Source: Dehalococcoidia bacterium
GTDB taxonomy: Bacteria; Chloroflexota; Dehalococcoidia; GIF9; UBA5629
Reading direction: 5' to 3'
Assembly: GCA_028715025.1 (NCBI GenBank)
Contig: JAQTLG010000071.1
Coordinates: 1 to 7,775 of the forward strand
DNA length: 7,775 nucleotides
Shown here piece after piece: positions 1 to 6,430 of this stretch (positions within the stretch are counted from its first letter, which is position 1; every line of letters starts with the position of its first letter). The notes under the pieces were generated by a model. The model was not told where the DNA came from. It did no database searches and saw only the letters and a program-made list of their open reading frames with translations. The position numbers and the translations under genes are program-made.

Positions 1-563
1 CCCACCCACATCAACCTGGTGGCCCTGGTAATGGTGCGTGGATCCTCCATCATAAAGGTCAGCAGCTCCCTGAAGACCTGGTCATAGAGCTGGTCGATCT
101 CATCATCCTCCGGCACGATTTTTCGGGCTGCTTCAGCATCGTGAATGATGAACGCGTTCAGGCTACGGTGCAGCATATCGATGACTTTTTCATTCATGCG
201 GGGCAAATCTATCAACGGCTTGAGCGGCGGCTCATTGCCGATCATAAGCACGATTTTGGCATTGCCGGCCGCGTGATCTCCCATTCTCTCAAGGTCCTGT
301 ACGATGAACAGGATAGCCAGCAGTATCCTCAAATCACTGGCCATAGGGGCCTGGCACGATATGATATCCAGCCCTTTTTCCTCTATCTCAAAACGTTTTC
401 TATTCACGTTCTGATCTTCATTAATTACCAGCCTGGCCAGGTTAAGGTCACGTTCTTTAAGGGCCTTCATGGACCTTTCCAGCGCCTTTTCGATCATACT
501 CCCCAGGACCAGCACTTCGTCCTGTAGCTCGCGCAGATTTCTCTGATAAGACTCTCTCGGCAT
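1..563 (-). CDS. phoU: PhoU, phosphate signalling regulator (3' end cut by window)
   Basis: PhoU is a cytoplasmic helical-bundle protein that couples the Pst transporter to the PhoR kinase and keeps the Pho regulon off when phosphate is plentiful. Reading from the ATG at 563, 187 codons stay open to the window edge. The protein begins MPRESYQRNLRELQDEV, the usual PhoU start. The family core follows: a VINEDQNVN stretch near residues 46-54, QAPMASDLR near 71-79, and the first metal-binding E-x-x-x-D motif in DLERMGDHA (E92, D96). The second such motif should lie just beyond the cut; family proteins are usually about 215-235 residues, so roughly 30-50 are missing. The start is fixed by an AAAGGAGG Shine-Dalgarno (570-577) six bases upstream that overlaps the pstB stop, implying coupled translation. 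It is the last visible gene of the pst operon. Identity is firm; the missing C-terminus cannot be judged. Confidence 0.95.
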   Translation of the reverse strand, partial: MPRESYQRNLRELQDEVLVLGSMIEKALERSMKALKERDLNLARLVINEDQNVNRKRFEIEEKGLDIISCQAPMASDLRILLAILFIVQDLERMGDHAAGNAKIVLMIGNEPPLKPLIDLPRMNEKVIDMLHRSLNAFIIHDAEAARKIVPEDDEIDQLYDQVFRELLTFMMEDPRTITRATRLMWV

Positions 564-575
564 ATTCAACCTCCT

Positions 576-1412
576 TTAACCAAAACGCCCTGTGATATAA
601 TCCTCGGTCCTCTTGTCTTTAGGCACGGTGAAGACCTCCTTGGTAGGAGCGTATTCTATCAGTTGTCCCAGCAGCATAAAACCGGTCCAGGCCGATACGC
701 GTGCAGCCTGCTGCATATTATGTGTGACAATGACGACGGTGTAATCTTTCTTTAGCTCCAGCATCAGCTCTTCTATCCTCAGAGTTGAGATAGGATCCAG
801 CGCCGAACACGGTTCGTCCATCAGTATGATTTCAGGCTCGATGGCAATGGCGCGCGCGATGCATAGTCGCTGCTGCTGGCCGCCGGACAGGGAGGCGCCA
901 GGCTGGTCGAGTTTATCTTTCACTTCCTCCCATAAAGCCGCCTTCCTCAGGCTGCGCTCCACGACATCCTTTAAATCCCTGCGCCGGCTCCAGAAGCGCG
1001 CCAGGCTTATTCCCGAGGCCACATTGCCGAAGATCGACATGGTCGGGAAAACACTGGCTCTCTGAAACACCATGCCTATGCGTCGCCGGATAGAAACCGG
1101 ATCAACCTGCGGAGCGTAGATATCCTGCCCGTCCATAAATACGCGGCCGGTCACCCTTCCTCCTTCCGACACTTCATGCATGCGGTTAAGACAGCGGATA
1201 AACGTCGATTTGCCGCATCCGGAGGGGCCGATCAGTGCTGTTATACGCTGAGCGCCGATGCCCATGCTGATATTTTGAATCACCATCAGGTTACCGTACC
1301 AGGCATTCAGGTCCTCAACTGTCAACGCGTATTTAGATGTCGTCTTATCTCCGTCATGTTTCGGGTCGGCGGCTTCAATTCTAACGGTCTGCCCCAGCAT
1401 ATTATTTATCAT
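576..1412 (-). CDS. pstB: PstB, phosphate ABC transporter ATP-binding protein
   Basis: This is the cytoplasmic ATPase that drives phosphate import through PstC/PstA. The 278-residue protein carries a complete ABC set: Walker A GPSGCGKST (62-70), Q-loop Q117, ABC signature LSGGQQQR (175-182), Walker B IILMDE with catalytic E200, D-loop SALD, and switch histidine H231 in VTHNMQQAARVS. The PstB-typical C-terminus TEDYITGRFG is present. About 28 residues precede the core, slightly more than in E. coli PstB, and look unstructured and charged. The Q-loop reads FQRASVFPTMS, where most PstB proteins have a proline-rich FQ(K/R)PxPFP; this is a mild variant. The ATG at 1412 has AAGGA (1422-1426) nine bases upstream. 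A second in-frame ATG four codons in is possible but has no better ribosome site. It lies 33 nt after pstA, across an A-rich spacer, and 12 nt before phoU. Confidence 0.97.
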   Translation of the reverse strand: MINNMLGQTVRIEAADPKHDGDKTTSKYALTVEDLNAWYGNLMVIQNISMGIGAQRITALIGPSGCGKSTFIRCLNRMHEVSEGGRVTGRVFMDGQDIYAPQVDPVSIRRRIGMVFQRASVFPTMSIFGNVASGISLARFWSRRRDLKDVVERSLRKAALWEEVKDKLDQPGASLSGGQQQRLCIARAIAIEPEIILMDEPCSALDPISTLRIEELMLELKKDYTVVIVTHNMQQAARVSAWTGFMLLGQLIEYAPTKEVFTVPKDKRTEDYITGRFG

Positions 1413-1445
1413 ATCACCATGTCCTTAATTTTTTTTCAAAGACTT

Positions 1446-2291
1446 TTATTTCTGTCTCCTGCTGCTGACAAGACGCACAGAGATATTAATGCCGAGAACG
1501 AGTATGATCAGCAGGAAAGCGGCCGCCCAGGCCTGCTGCTGCCAGTCGCTGTATGGGGACAGGGCATAGCGGTATATCTGTAAAGGAAGAGCTCCTATCG
1601 GCTCGGCCAGGCCCTGTACGCCGAATGCGCTGCCCAGTGCAGTGAATATCAGCGGCGCCGTCTCCCCTGCAATACGTGCGACGGCAAGCATGATGCCGGT
1701 GACTATGCCCGTAACAGCGCCGGGCACGATCACACCCAACGTTATGCGCCACCGGCTGATGCCGAGAGCCAGCGCCGCCTCGCGCTGTGAATTCGGAACC
1801 AGCCTCAGCGATTCCTCGGCCGTACGCGCCACCACAGGTATCATGATTATTGCCAGGGCAACACCTGCGGAGAGTGCCGAGTAGGTATGCATGGGACGGA
1901 CAAGAATGGCATAGGCAAAAACACCAACGATAATCGAGGGCACTCCTGCAAGTATATCGGCCGCAAAGCGGATGGCCGAGGCCGCTTTCGGCCCGGCGAA
2001 CTCGGCTAGAAATATGCCAGCCATCAGCCCCACCGGCAGTGCGATGATTGAAGCGAGACCTACGAGGATGAAAGTGCCGTAAATATCGTCTCTCATACCA
2101 CCCCCAACCTCTCCCACCGGTTTGGACGGCTGCGTTATGAAATCCAGGCTCAAATAAGATATGCCGTTTACCAGCGTATAACCAAGAATGAAAATGAGTA
2201 CCAGTATCACCACAGCTGTGGCAATCCCGCATAGAACAAGCATTAGTCGACTGAACTGCTTACGCCTGAAATAGCCGCTCAGCTCATTCAT
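1446..2291 (-). CDS. pstA: PstA, phosphate ABC transporter permease
   Basis: PstA is one of the two membrane subunits of the phosphate channel. With the start chosen here it has 281 residues. A short basic N-terminus (MNELSGYFRRKQFSR) leads into a first membrane helix, and about five more hydrophobic segments follow. The cytoplasmic EAA coupling loop that contacts PstB is clear: REAALALGISRWRI followed by a conserved proline. The ARIAGETAPL motif after it is characteristic of PstA. The frame can be opened 11 codons earlier (ATG at 2324), but that start would overlap pstC by 37 nt and has only a weak ribosome site. The ATG at 2289-2291 overlaps the pstC stop as ATGA and has GGGGGA seven bases upstream, so I prefer it; translation is probably coupled to pstC. 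A long alternate-frame reading within the gene (1486-2232) is a shadow. Confidence 0.94.
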   Translation of the reverse strand: MNELSGYFRRKQFSRLMLVLCGIATAVVILVLIFILGYTLVNGISYLSLDFITQPSKPVGEVGGGMRDDIYGTFILVGLASIIALPVGLMAGIFLAEFAGPKAASAIRFAADILAGVPSIIVGVFAYAILVRPMHTYSALSAGVALAIIMIPVVARTAEESLRLVPNSQREAALALGISRWRITLGVIVPGAVTGIVTGIMLAVARIAGETAPLIFTALGSAFGVQGLAEPIGALPLQIYRYALSPYSDWQQQAWAAAFLLIILVLGINISVRLVSSRRQK

Positions 2292-3268
2292 TCGCCTGTC
2301 CCCCTGACGGAAACCGTGCGCCATACCAGTAACCTGGCAATAATATTGACCAGCAGTGTGATCGCGAAGAGAACCAGAGCCAACTCGATCAGGCTACCTA
2401 TATACAGGTCCCCGGAGGCTTCATTAAATTCGCTGGCCACTTTGCTGGCAATGGTCGCTCCCGGGGAGAACAGTGAAGGAGAAAGAACATAGCCATTGCC
2501 GATGACCATGGTTACGGCCATTGTCTCCCCTAGCGCACGGCCCAACCCCAGTATTACGCCACCCATCAGACCGGAACGGCAATAGGGCAACACCGCCCTG
2601 GTGATCATCTCCCAGCGGGTCGCTCCCAGCGCCAGCATAGCTTCACGCTGTGTCACGGGAACGGCGACGATGGCCTCACGGCTGATCGCTGTAATGATGG
2701 GTATAACCATAATCGCCAGTATAATGCCCGCGGAGAGAAAGCCCACCCCAAAAGGAGGCCCTGAGAAAAGTGGCAGAAAACCCAGGTTGCTGCCCAGCCA
2801 TATCTCGATGGGATTTCGGATAAAAGGCACCATTACATACAGCCCCCATAAACCGATGATCACGCTCGGTATTGCCGCCAGCATCTCGATGAGAAAAGAA
2901 CACGGCCTGCGCATCCAGTCGGGAGCGAGCTCGCTTAAAAATATGGCTGAGCCCAGGCTGATGGGCACGGCGATAATAAGGCCGATCAGCGAGCTCAGCA
3001 GCGTACCGTAGATCGCAGGAAGGGCGCCGAACACCTCGTTGACCGGATCCCACTCGATAGATGTAATAAAGGATAGGCCGAACTTCTGAATCGCCGGCCA
3101 GGCATCGATACCAAGAGCAATGAGCAGCGCAATAAGGATTGCCGCCATTAAAACGCTGAAGAAAAGTGTTAGTCTGGAGAAGATTTTATCGCCGACGCGT
3201 GCCCATACCGTGCTTGCGGTATTGCTCTTGACTGTCATAACGGATGTATCCGGTTTACGCCTATTCAT
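2288..3268 (-). CDS. pstC: PstC, phosphate ABC transporter permease
   Basis: PstC is the partner permease of PstA and forms the other half of the transmembrane phosphate path. The protein has 326 residues. A polar N-terminal tail of about 30 residues is followed by a strong membrane helix (about 32-55) and about five further hydrophobic segments. FLIEMLAAIPSVIIGLWGL is a typical PstC stretch, and the EAA loop reads REAMLALGATRWEMITRAVLP. GLGRALGETMAVTMVIGN is the PstC signature. The ATG at 3268 has no recognisable Shine-Dalgarno (ATTGAAAAT precedes it), and the in-frame ATG ten codons later (3238) is no better, so the exact start is open by ten residues. The absent ribosome site contrasts with the strong one on pstS and fits lower expression of the permease. 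The stop overlaps the pstA start. Confidence 0.94.
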   Translation of the reverse strand: MNRRKPDTSVMTVKSNTASTVWARVGDKIFSRLTLFFSVLMAAILIALLIALGIDAWPAIQKFGLSFITSIEWDPVNEVFGALPAIYGTLLSSLIGLIIAVPISLGSAIFLSELAPDWMRRPCSFLIEMLAAIPSVIIGLWGLYVMVPFIRNPIEIWLGSNLGFLPLFSGPPFGVGFLSAGIILAIMVIPIITAISREAIVAVPVTQREAMLALGATRWEMITRAVLPYCRSGLMGGVILGLGRALGETMAVTMVIGNGYVLSPSLFSPGATIASKVASEFNEASGDLYIGSLIELALVLFAITLLVNIIARLLVWRTVSVRGTGE

Positions 3269-3303
3269 ATTTTCAATCGCTTATTATAAATCGGATGAAT
3301 CGG

Positions 3304-3335
3304 AAATGCAGGAAAGCCGGAGCTTTCCCGCATTT
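3304..3335 (-). other. Stem-loop between pstS and pstC
   Basis: Arms 3304-3317 and 3322-3335 pair around a 4-base loop (3318-3321). The only mismatch on the plus strand (A3310 with C3329) becomes a G-U wobble in minus-strand RNA, so the transcript from pstS can fold a continuous 14-bp stem. No run of U follows it, so it is not a standard intrinsic terminator. In other ABC-transporter operons, hairpins at this place protect the 3' end of the binding-protein mRNA from exonucleases or partially stop transcription, giving excess binding protein. The same role here is inferred from the position 30 nt after the pstS stop and 35 nt before pstC. Confidence 0.75.
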
Positions 3336-3365
3336 GCACAACTTAACAGCCCATCCGAAGCCCGC

Positions 3366-4463
3366 TCAGCGGGTGATCAAGGGCTGTCCCTGGTAGTTGA
3401 TAGATAGAATAGCCGTTTCGGCTTTGGATACCGCTGATTCGGCAAGTCTGGCATAACTAAGCGGCTCCGTGTATTGCTGTCCATCGTGGATCGCCCACCA
3501 GAGCATTTTGGCCAGGGCGACTCCCGTGTCCTTGTCCTTCTGGTTGACATATACCAGTATCCATGTGAATCCGACGATGGGATAGGCTTCCGGATTGGAT
3601 GAATTGGTCAACATAATCTTCATATCATCCGGCAGCGATACACCCTCCGCCGCTTTCGTCGTCGCCTGCAGCGAAGGTTCGAGGAAGTTGCCCGCGGCAT
3701 TCTTAAGTTTGGCCCAGGCCAGTTTGTTCTGTTCGGCATACGCCATCTCCACATATCCTATGGAGTTGGGTATCTGCTGCACCTGCCCGGCCACGCCGGC
3801 GTTGCCCTGCCCGCCGATGTCGCCCGGCCATTTCACTGCCTTGGCATTACCGATGGTTGACTTAAAGTCCTGGCTGATCTTGGACAGATAGTTGGTAAAG
3901 ATGTAAGTTGTGCCCGACCCGTCCGAGCGGAAGACAACAGCTATAGCTGCATCGGGCAATTTAAGGTCCGGATTAAGGGCTGCTATGGCCGGATTGTTCC
4001 ATTTTGCTATTTTCTTGAGATATATATCGGCCAGCACGGCGCCGGTAAGTTTAAGCTGTCCGGTACCGATACCGGCCAGGTTATAAATAACCGCGACGGA
4101 GCCGCTGGTCATTGGAATGTGCAAAATAGGGCCGCTCTTTGATTCAGCCTTGGTCAACTCCGCTTCAGTCATAATCCCGTCGGTGGCCCCGAAATCGACC
4201 GTCCCCTCAGTTATCTGGCTGATGCCGCCACCCGATCCGATGGGCTGATAATTAACTTTTACTCCTGTGAGCTTGTTGTACTCATCAAACCACTTGGTAT
4301 ATAGGGGAGCGGGAAAGGTGGCCCCTGCCCCATTCAGATTAATCGACTTCGCCGGCGTCGAAGTCGCAGGGCTGCCTGACGGAGAGCTGCAACCTGCAAG
4401 TGCAACTGCTGCGATCAGAATTACGCTCATGCATGCAAACCAGTTTTTATTCCATTTACTCAA
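3366..4463 (-). CDS. pstS: PstS, phosphate-binding lipoprotein
   Basis: PstS is the extracytoplasmic receptor that captures phosphate and delivers it to PstC/PstA. The 365-residue protein opens with a lipoprotein signal peptide: a basic stretch (MSKWNKNW), a hydrophobic core and the lipobox LAGC with the lipidated cysteine at 25. A Ser/Pro/Thr-rich linker to about residue 40 follows. Phosphate-pocket motifs are in order: GAGATFPAP (T49, F50), GSGGG (76-80), FGATD with D95, and RSDGSGTT (179-186). The initiation codon is TTG, chosen because AAAAGGAGT (4469-4477) sits five bases upstream. The nearest ATG (4455) is out of frame, and the first in-frame ATG (codon 12) would destroy the basic part of the signal peptide. 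It is first in the transporter operon, downstream of a PhoP-box-like array, and is followed by a stem-loop. Confidence 0.96.
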   Translation of the reverse strand: MSKWNKNWFACMSVILIAAVALAGCSSPSGSPATSTPAKSINLNGAGATFPAPLYTKWFDEYNKLTGVKVNYQPIGSGGGISQITEGTVDFGATDGIMTEAELTKAESKSGPILHIPMTSGSVAVIYNLAGIGTGQLKLTGAVLADIYLKKIAKWNNPAIAALNPDLKLPDAAIAVVFRSDGSGTTYIFTNYLSKISQDFKSTIGNAKAVKWPGDIGGQGNAGVAGQVQQIPNSIGYVEMAYAEQNKLAWAKLKNAAGNFLEPSLQATTKAAEGVSLPDDMKIMLTNSSNPEAYPIVGFTWILVYVNQKDKDTGVALAKMLWWAIHDGQQYTEPLSYARLAESAVSKAETAILSINYQGQPLITR

Positions 4464-4468
4464 GCTGT

Positions 4469-4477
4469 ACTCCTTTT
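4469..4477 (-). promoter_or_regulatory. Shine-Dalgarno deciding the TTG start of pstS
   Basis: AAAAGGAGT in the minus-strand transcript lies five bases before TTG at 4463. It is among the best ribosome sites in the window and supports a non-ATG start for pstS. The weaker codon may be offset by the strong site. Confidence 0.8.
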
Positions 4478-4520
4478 ACCGAATTAATTTAGCGGCATAT
4501 GCGTTTGCCACCAAGTTAAG

Positions 4521-4526
4521 TCTATA
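4521..4526 (-). promoter_or_regulatory. Candidate -10 element of the pst promoter
   Basis: TATAGA matches the TATAAT consensus at four of six positions. It lies just downstream of the 11-bp repeat array. If it is the -10, transcription would begin near 4514, giving a leader of about 50 nt before pstS, and the repeats would fall at about -20 to -58. That is where PhoP replaces a good -35 in Bacillus-type Pho promoters. There is no TTGACA-like -35, as expected for an activator-dependent promoter. This is an inference from position; another AT-rich site (TAAATT near 4486-4491) is possible. Confidence 0.45.
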
Positions 4527-4533
4527 GCTGCTG

Positions 4534-4572
4534 TATAAAAGAATTATTAATCCAGTGTTAAATTTTGGTTAA
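4534..4572 (-). promoter_or_regulatory. Putative PhoP-box array upstream of pstS
   Basis: On the minus strand, hexamers TTAACC (4572-4567), TTAACA (4561-4556), TTAATA (4550-4545) and TTTATA (4539-4534) follow one another with exactly five bases between each, an 11-bp period. A fifth, degraded unit GCTATA (4528-4523) keeps the phase and overlaps the candidate -10. The Bacillus subtilis PhoP box is described as TT(A/C/T)A(C/T)A direct repeats with a spacer of about five bases; the first four units match it fully or with one difference. The array stands directly before the transporter genes and just after the cognate phoP-phoR pair, so binding by the PhoP encoded here is the natural inference. 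Confidence 0.7.
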
Positions 4573-4584
4573 AACCTGCGATGG

Positions 4585-4600
4585 TTGGCTTAAGAGCCAA
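4585..4600 (-). other. Small stem-loop over the phoR stop codon
   Basis: TTGGCT (4585-4590) pairs with AGCCAA (4595-4600) around a four-base loop, straddling the phoR TAA. In the transcript it is followed after about ten bases by GGTTTT, a poor U tract. It could act as a weak terminator or as an end-protecting hairpin that separates phoR from pst transcription. With only six base pairs, chance is a real alternative. Confidence 0.3.
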
Positions 4601-5603
4601 TTGGAAGAGTGAAAAAGAATGTCGATCCCTTACCCTCCACACTTTCCACCCAGATTTTACCGCCGTGAGCAGTGATAATATGGCGTGATATGGCCAGGCC
4701 CAGACCTGTCCCTTCATCATCCCTGGCCTTATTGACTTTATAGAAACGCTCAAAAATGCGCGACAATTCATCGGCCGGTATCCCGATGCCCGTATCTCTC
4801 ACAACAAACAGCACCTCACTACCCTGTTGTTTAATAGAAATAGATATCGAACCGCCTGGATCTGTAAATTTTATTGCATTGTGAATTATGTTCAATAATA
4901 CCTGCTCGATTCTGTATTGATCGATGACGGGATCAGGTAAATCGGGGGCAATATCCAGATTTAATCTCAGGCCCTTTTTATCTGATTGCGCCTGCAGGCG
5001 CTGCACTACCTGTCCGACCAGGGCACCTATACTCAATGTGTCTTTGATCAGTGCTGGCTCATTATTTTCCAGCCTGGAAAGCTCGGTCAGCTCGTCTGTC
5101 ATATGTGCCAGTTTATCGGCCTCTACATTTATTTTCTGCAGGAAATCCTTGTAAACTTCGCTATCTATCGGTGCTCCATCGGCCAGTGTTTCAGCAATCA
5201 GTTTGATGGAGGAAATGGGAGTGCGAAACTCATGCGACACGTTGGAGATAAAGTCCCTGCGTATCTCTTCCAGATGGCGCTTCTCACTCAGGTCCTTCAC
5301 AATTACGATATAACTGCGGTTTTCGGTGTCTGGGCAGACCTTTAAATCCAGGTACTGGTTTTTTCCGCGAATCTTGATGGATGCAGTCTGCGGAACGCCT
5401 GTGTTGATGCATTTTTTCACCAGAGCGTCGCATTCATAGTCTCTGACAGCCTCGATAAACGACATATTCCGGGTTTTATCAGCAATAACATTGAATATGC
5501 GTGCGGCGGCCTGGTTCATATATAGAATCTGGCAGCGCCCATCAAGCACGAATATACCCTCTTCGATCAACGACAACAGATACGAGTAGCCTGTATCAAA
5601 CAT
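4590..5603 (-). CDS. phoR: PhoR-type sensor histidine kinase, PAS-containing, no membrane segment
   Basis: This is the kinase/phosphatase partner of the response regulator encoded 17 nt upstream. The 337-residue protein starts directly with a PAS domain (about 5-105; SLIEEGIFVLDGRCQILYMN is the usual opening). It then has the dimerisation/phosphoacceptor domain with H124 in NVSHEFRTPISSIKL; E125 and T128 give the HExxT motif linked to phosphatase activity. The ATPase domain has an N-box (LLNIIHNAIKFT, N242), the G1 box DTGIGIP (270-276), an F-box FERFYK and the G2 box GTGLGLA (298-304). It has no transmembrane helix or extracytoplasmic sensor, unlike E. coli or Bacillus PhoR, and the gap to phoP leaves no room for one. 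Signal input is therefore probably cytoplasmic, through PstB/PhoU contacting the PAS domain. The ATG at 5603 has only a weak GGGCGG ribosome site. The assignment to phosphate sensing rests on the neighbours. Confidence 0.92.
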   Translation of the reverse strand: MFDTGYSYLLSLIEEGIFVLDGRCQILYMNQAAARIFNVIADKTRNMSFIEAVRDYECDALVKKCINTGVPQTASIKIRGKNQYLDLKVCPDTENRSYIVIVKDLSEKRHLEEIRRDFISNVSHEFRTPISSIKLIAETLADGAPIDSEVYKDFLQKINVEADKLAHMTDELTELSRLENNEPALIKDTLSIGALVGQVVQRLQAQSDKKGLRLNLDIAPDLPDPVIDQYRIEQVLLNIIHNAIKFTDPGGSISISIKQQGSEVLFVVRDTGIGIPADELSRIFERFYKVNKARDDEGTGLGLAISRHIITAHGGKIWVESVEGKGSTFFFTLPIGS

Positions 5604-5620
5604 ATTCTGACCGCCCGGTA

Positions 5621-6322
5621 TCAGCCGGCAAATTTATATCCATATCCACGCACCGTAAGCAGATACTGCGGATTATCGGGGGCTGTTTCCAGCTTGCGGC
5701 GCATCCATCGCATATGCACATCTACCGTCCTGTCATTTCCGATGTAGTCATAACCCCATACCTTTCTCAATATTTGCTCCCTGCTGATTACCTGCCCACG
5801 GTTGCTCAATAGCAATACCAGCAGCTCAAATTCTTTGGGATTCAACTCCACCCTTGTTCCACTCCTGTTTACTTCGTGTTTCTTGAGATCGACTGTAATA
5901 TCACCGGCTTTAAGAATTCCACTGCTGCCCGCGGCAGTCGTTCCCGCCTCCTTTGCCGCTTCAGAACGTCTCAATACCGCTTTGATCCTGGACAATAATT
6001 CCCGCATGCTGAAGGGCTTGGTAATGTAATCGTCCGCCCCGAGCTCGAGACCCAATACCCTGTCTACTTCTTCCGACTTGGCCGTAAGCATAATGATGGG
6101 TATCTGTGATTCTCCACGGATTATCCGGCACACTTCGGTCCCGCTCATGATAGGCAGCATGATATCCAGGATAATCAACAGCGGTTTATTACTGCGGTAT
6201 TTCTCCAGCGCTTCGGCGCCATCCTCGGCGGTCAATACGCTGTAACCCTCCCTTTTCAGGTTATACTGGAGCAGTTCCCTCAGCGTATCATCATCTTCGA
6301 CTATGAGAATACAGGCGCCCAT
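5621..6322 (-). CDS. phoP: PhoP/PhoB-type response regulator (OmpR family)
   Basis: This is the DNA-binding regulator phosphorylated by the adjacent kinase and the likely activator of the pst genes. Of its 233 residues, 1-120 form the receiver domain: acidic E9/D10/D11, phosphoacceptor D53 in LDIMLP, T80 and K102 in the TKP motif. A linker rich in Ala, Gly and Ser (about 122-138) leads to an OmpR-type winged helix (about 140-233), with LNPKEFELL, the recognition-helix region GNDRTVDVHMRWMRRKLE and the C-terminal hairpin TVRGYGYKF. The ATG at 6322 gives the standard receiver start (MGACILIVEDD) and no upstream codon is needed. There is no Shine-Dalgarno before it, and a promoter lies so close that the mRNA may be leaderless. 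The gene could equally be called phoB; the PhoP name follows the box type seen before pstS. Confidence 0.95.
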   Translation of the reverse strand: MGACILIVEDDDTLRELLQYNLKREGYSVLTAEDGAEALEKYRSNKPLLIILDIMLPIMSGTEVCRIIRGESQIPIIMLTAKSEEVDRVLGLELGADDYITKPFSMRELLSRIKAVLRRSEAAKEAGTTAAGSSGILKAGDITVDLKKHEVNRSGTRVELNPKEFELLVLLLSNRGQVISREQILRKVWGYDYIGNDRTVDVHMRWMRRKLETAPDNPQYLLTVRGYGYKFAG

Positions 6323-6331
6323 AGACTTATC

Positions 6332-6359
6332 AATATATATATAGGCCTTTTATTATCAA
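6332..6359 (-). promoter_or_regulatory. Sigma-70-type promoter of phoP-phoR
   Basis: TTGATA (6359-6354, five of six to TTGACA) and TATATT (6337-6332, five of six to TATAAT) are 16 bases apart on the minus strand. The site sits directly after the terminator of the sigma gene. The predicted transcription start is about 6322-6327, at or within a few bases of the phoP ATG. The alternating TATATATA tract offers other -10 registers, but their spacing to TTGATA is too short. Confidence 0.65.
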
Positions 6360-6361
6360 CT

Positions 6362-6405
6362 AAGAATAAAACAAACACTCGCAGCATTACAAATGCTGCG
6401 AGTGT
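6362..6405 (-). terminator. Intrinsic terminator of the sigma-factor gene
   Basis: Arms 6375-6388 and 6392-6405 are perfectly complementary over 14 bp with a three-base loop. The minus-strand transcript continues with TTGTTTTATTCTTA (6374-6361), a U-rich tail. It begins 25 nt after the sigma-factor stop codon. On the plus strand no T run follows, so it works in one direction. It separates sigma-factor transcription from phoP-phoR. Confidence 0.9.
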
Positions 6406-6430
6406 ATCAAATCCTGCGTATACGCGCCAA

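Noticed and set aside
141..527. Plus-strand open frame of 128 codons
   Set aside because: It lies wholly antisense to phoU, whose minus-strand translation is unmistakable, and it has no recognisable domain.
1486..2232. Long minus-strand open frame of 248 codons inside pstA
   Set aside because: It is an alternate frame of pstA, with an Arg/His/Cys-rich composition typical of shadow frames and no hydrophobic segments; pstA itself shows all family motifs.
2601..3011. Plus-strand and alternate minus-strand open frames over pstC (also 2676-3053)
   Set aside because: Both overlap the clear PstC coding frame and have no family features; they are shadows.
3283..3288. Perfect TATAAT before pstC as an internal promoter
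   Set aside because: The region 17 bp upstream is CTGCAT, only two of six to the -35 consensus, there is no extended -10 TG, and that region is taken up by the stem-loop. Possible, but not supported.
3304..3335. The pstS-pstC stem-loop as an intrinsic terminator
   Set aside because: The minus-strand transcript continues with CCGATTCATCC and has no U tract, and pstC-pstA-pstB would have no convincing promoter of their own.
4494..4509. Short inverted repeat GGCA...TGCC in the pstS leader
   Set aside because: The arms are only four bases with an eight-base loop, too weak to claim a riboswitch or operator.
4534..4572. The 11-bp repeats as an E. coli-type pho box (CTGTCAT repeats)
   Set aside because: The period fits, but TGTCA cores are absent on either strand; the TTAACA form fits better.
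6332..6342. TATATATA tract as a microsatellite repeat
   Set aside because: It is only about eleven bases long and is explained by the -10 region of the phoP promoter.
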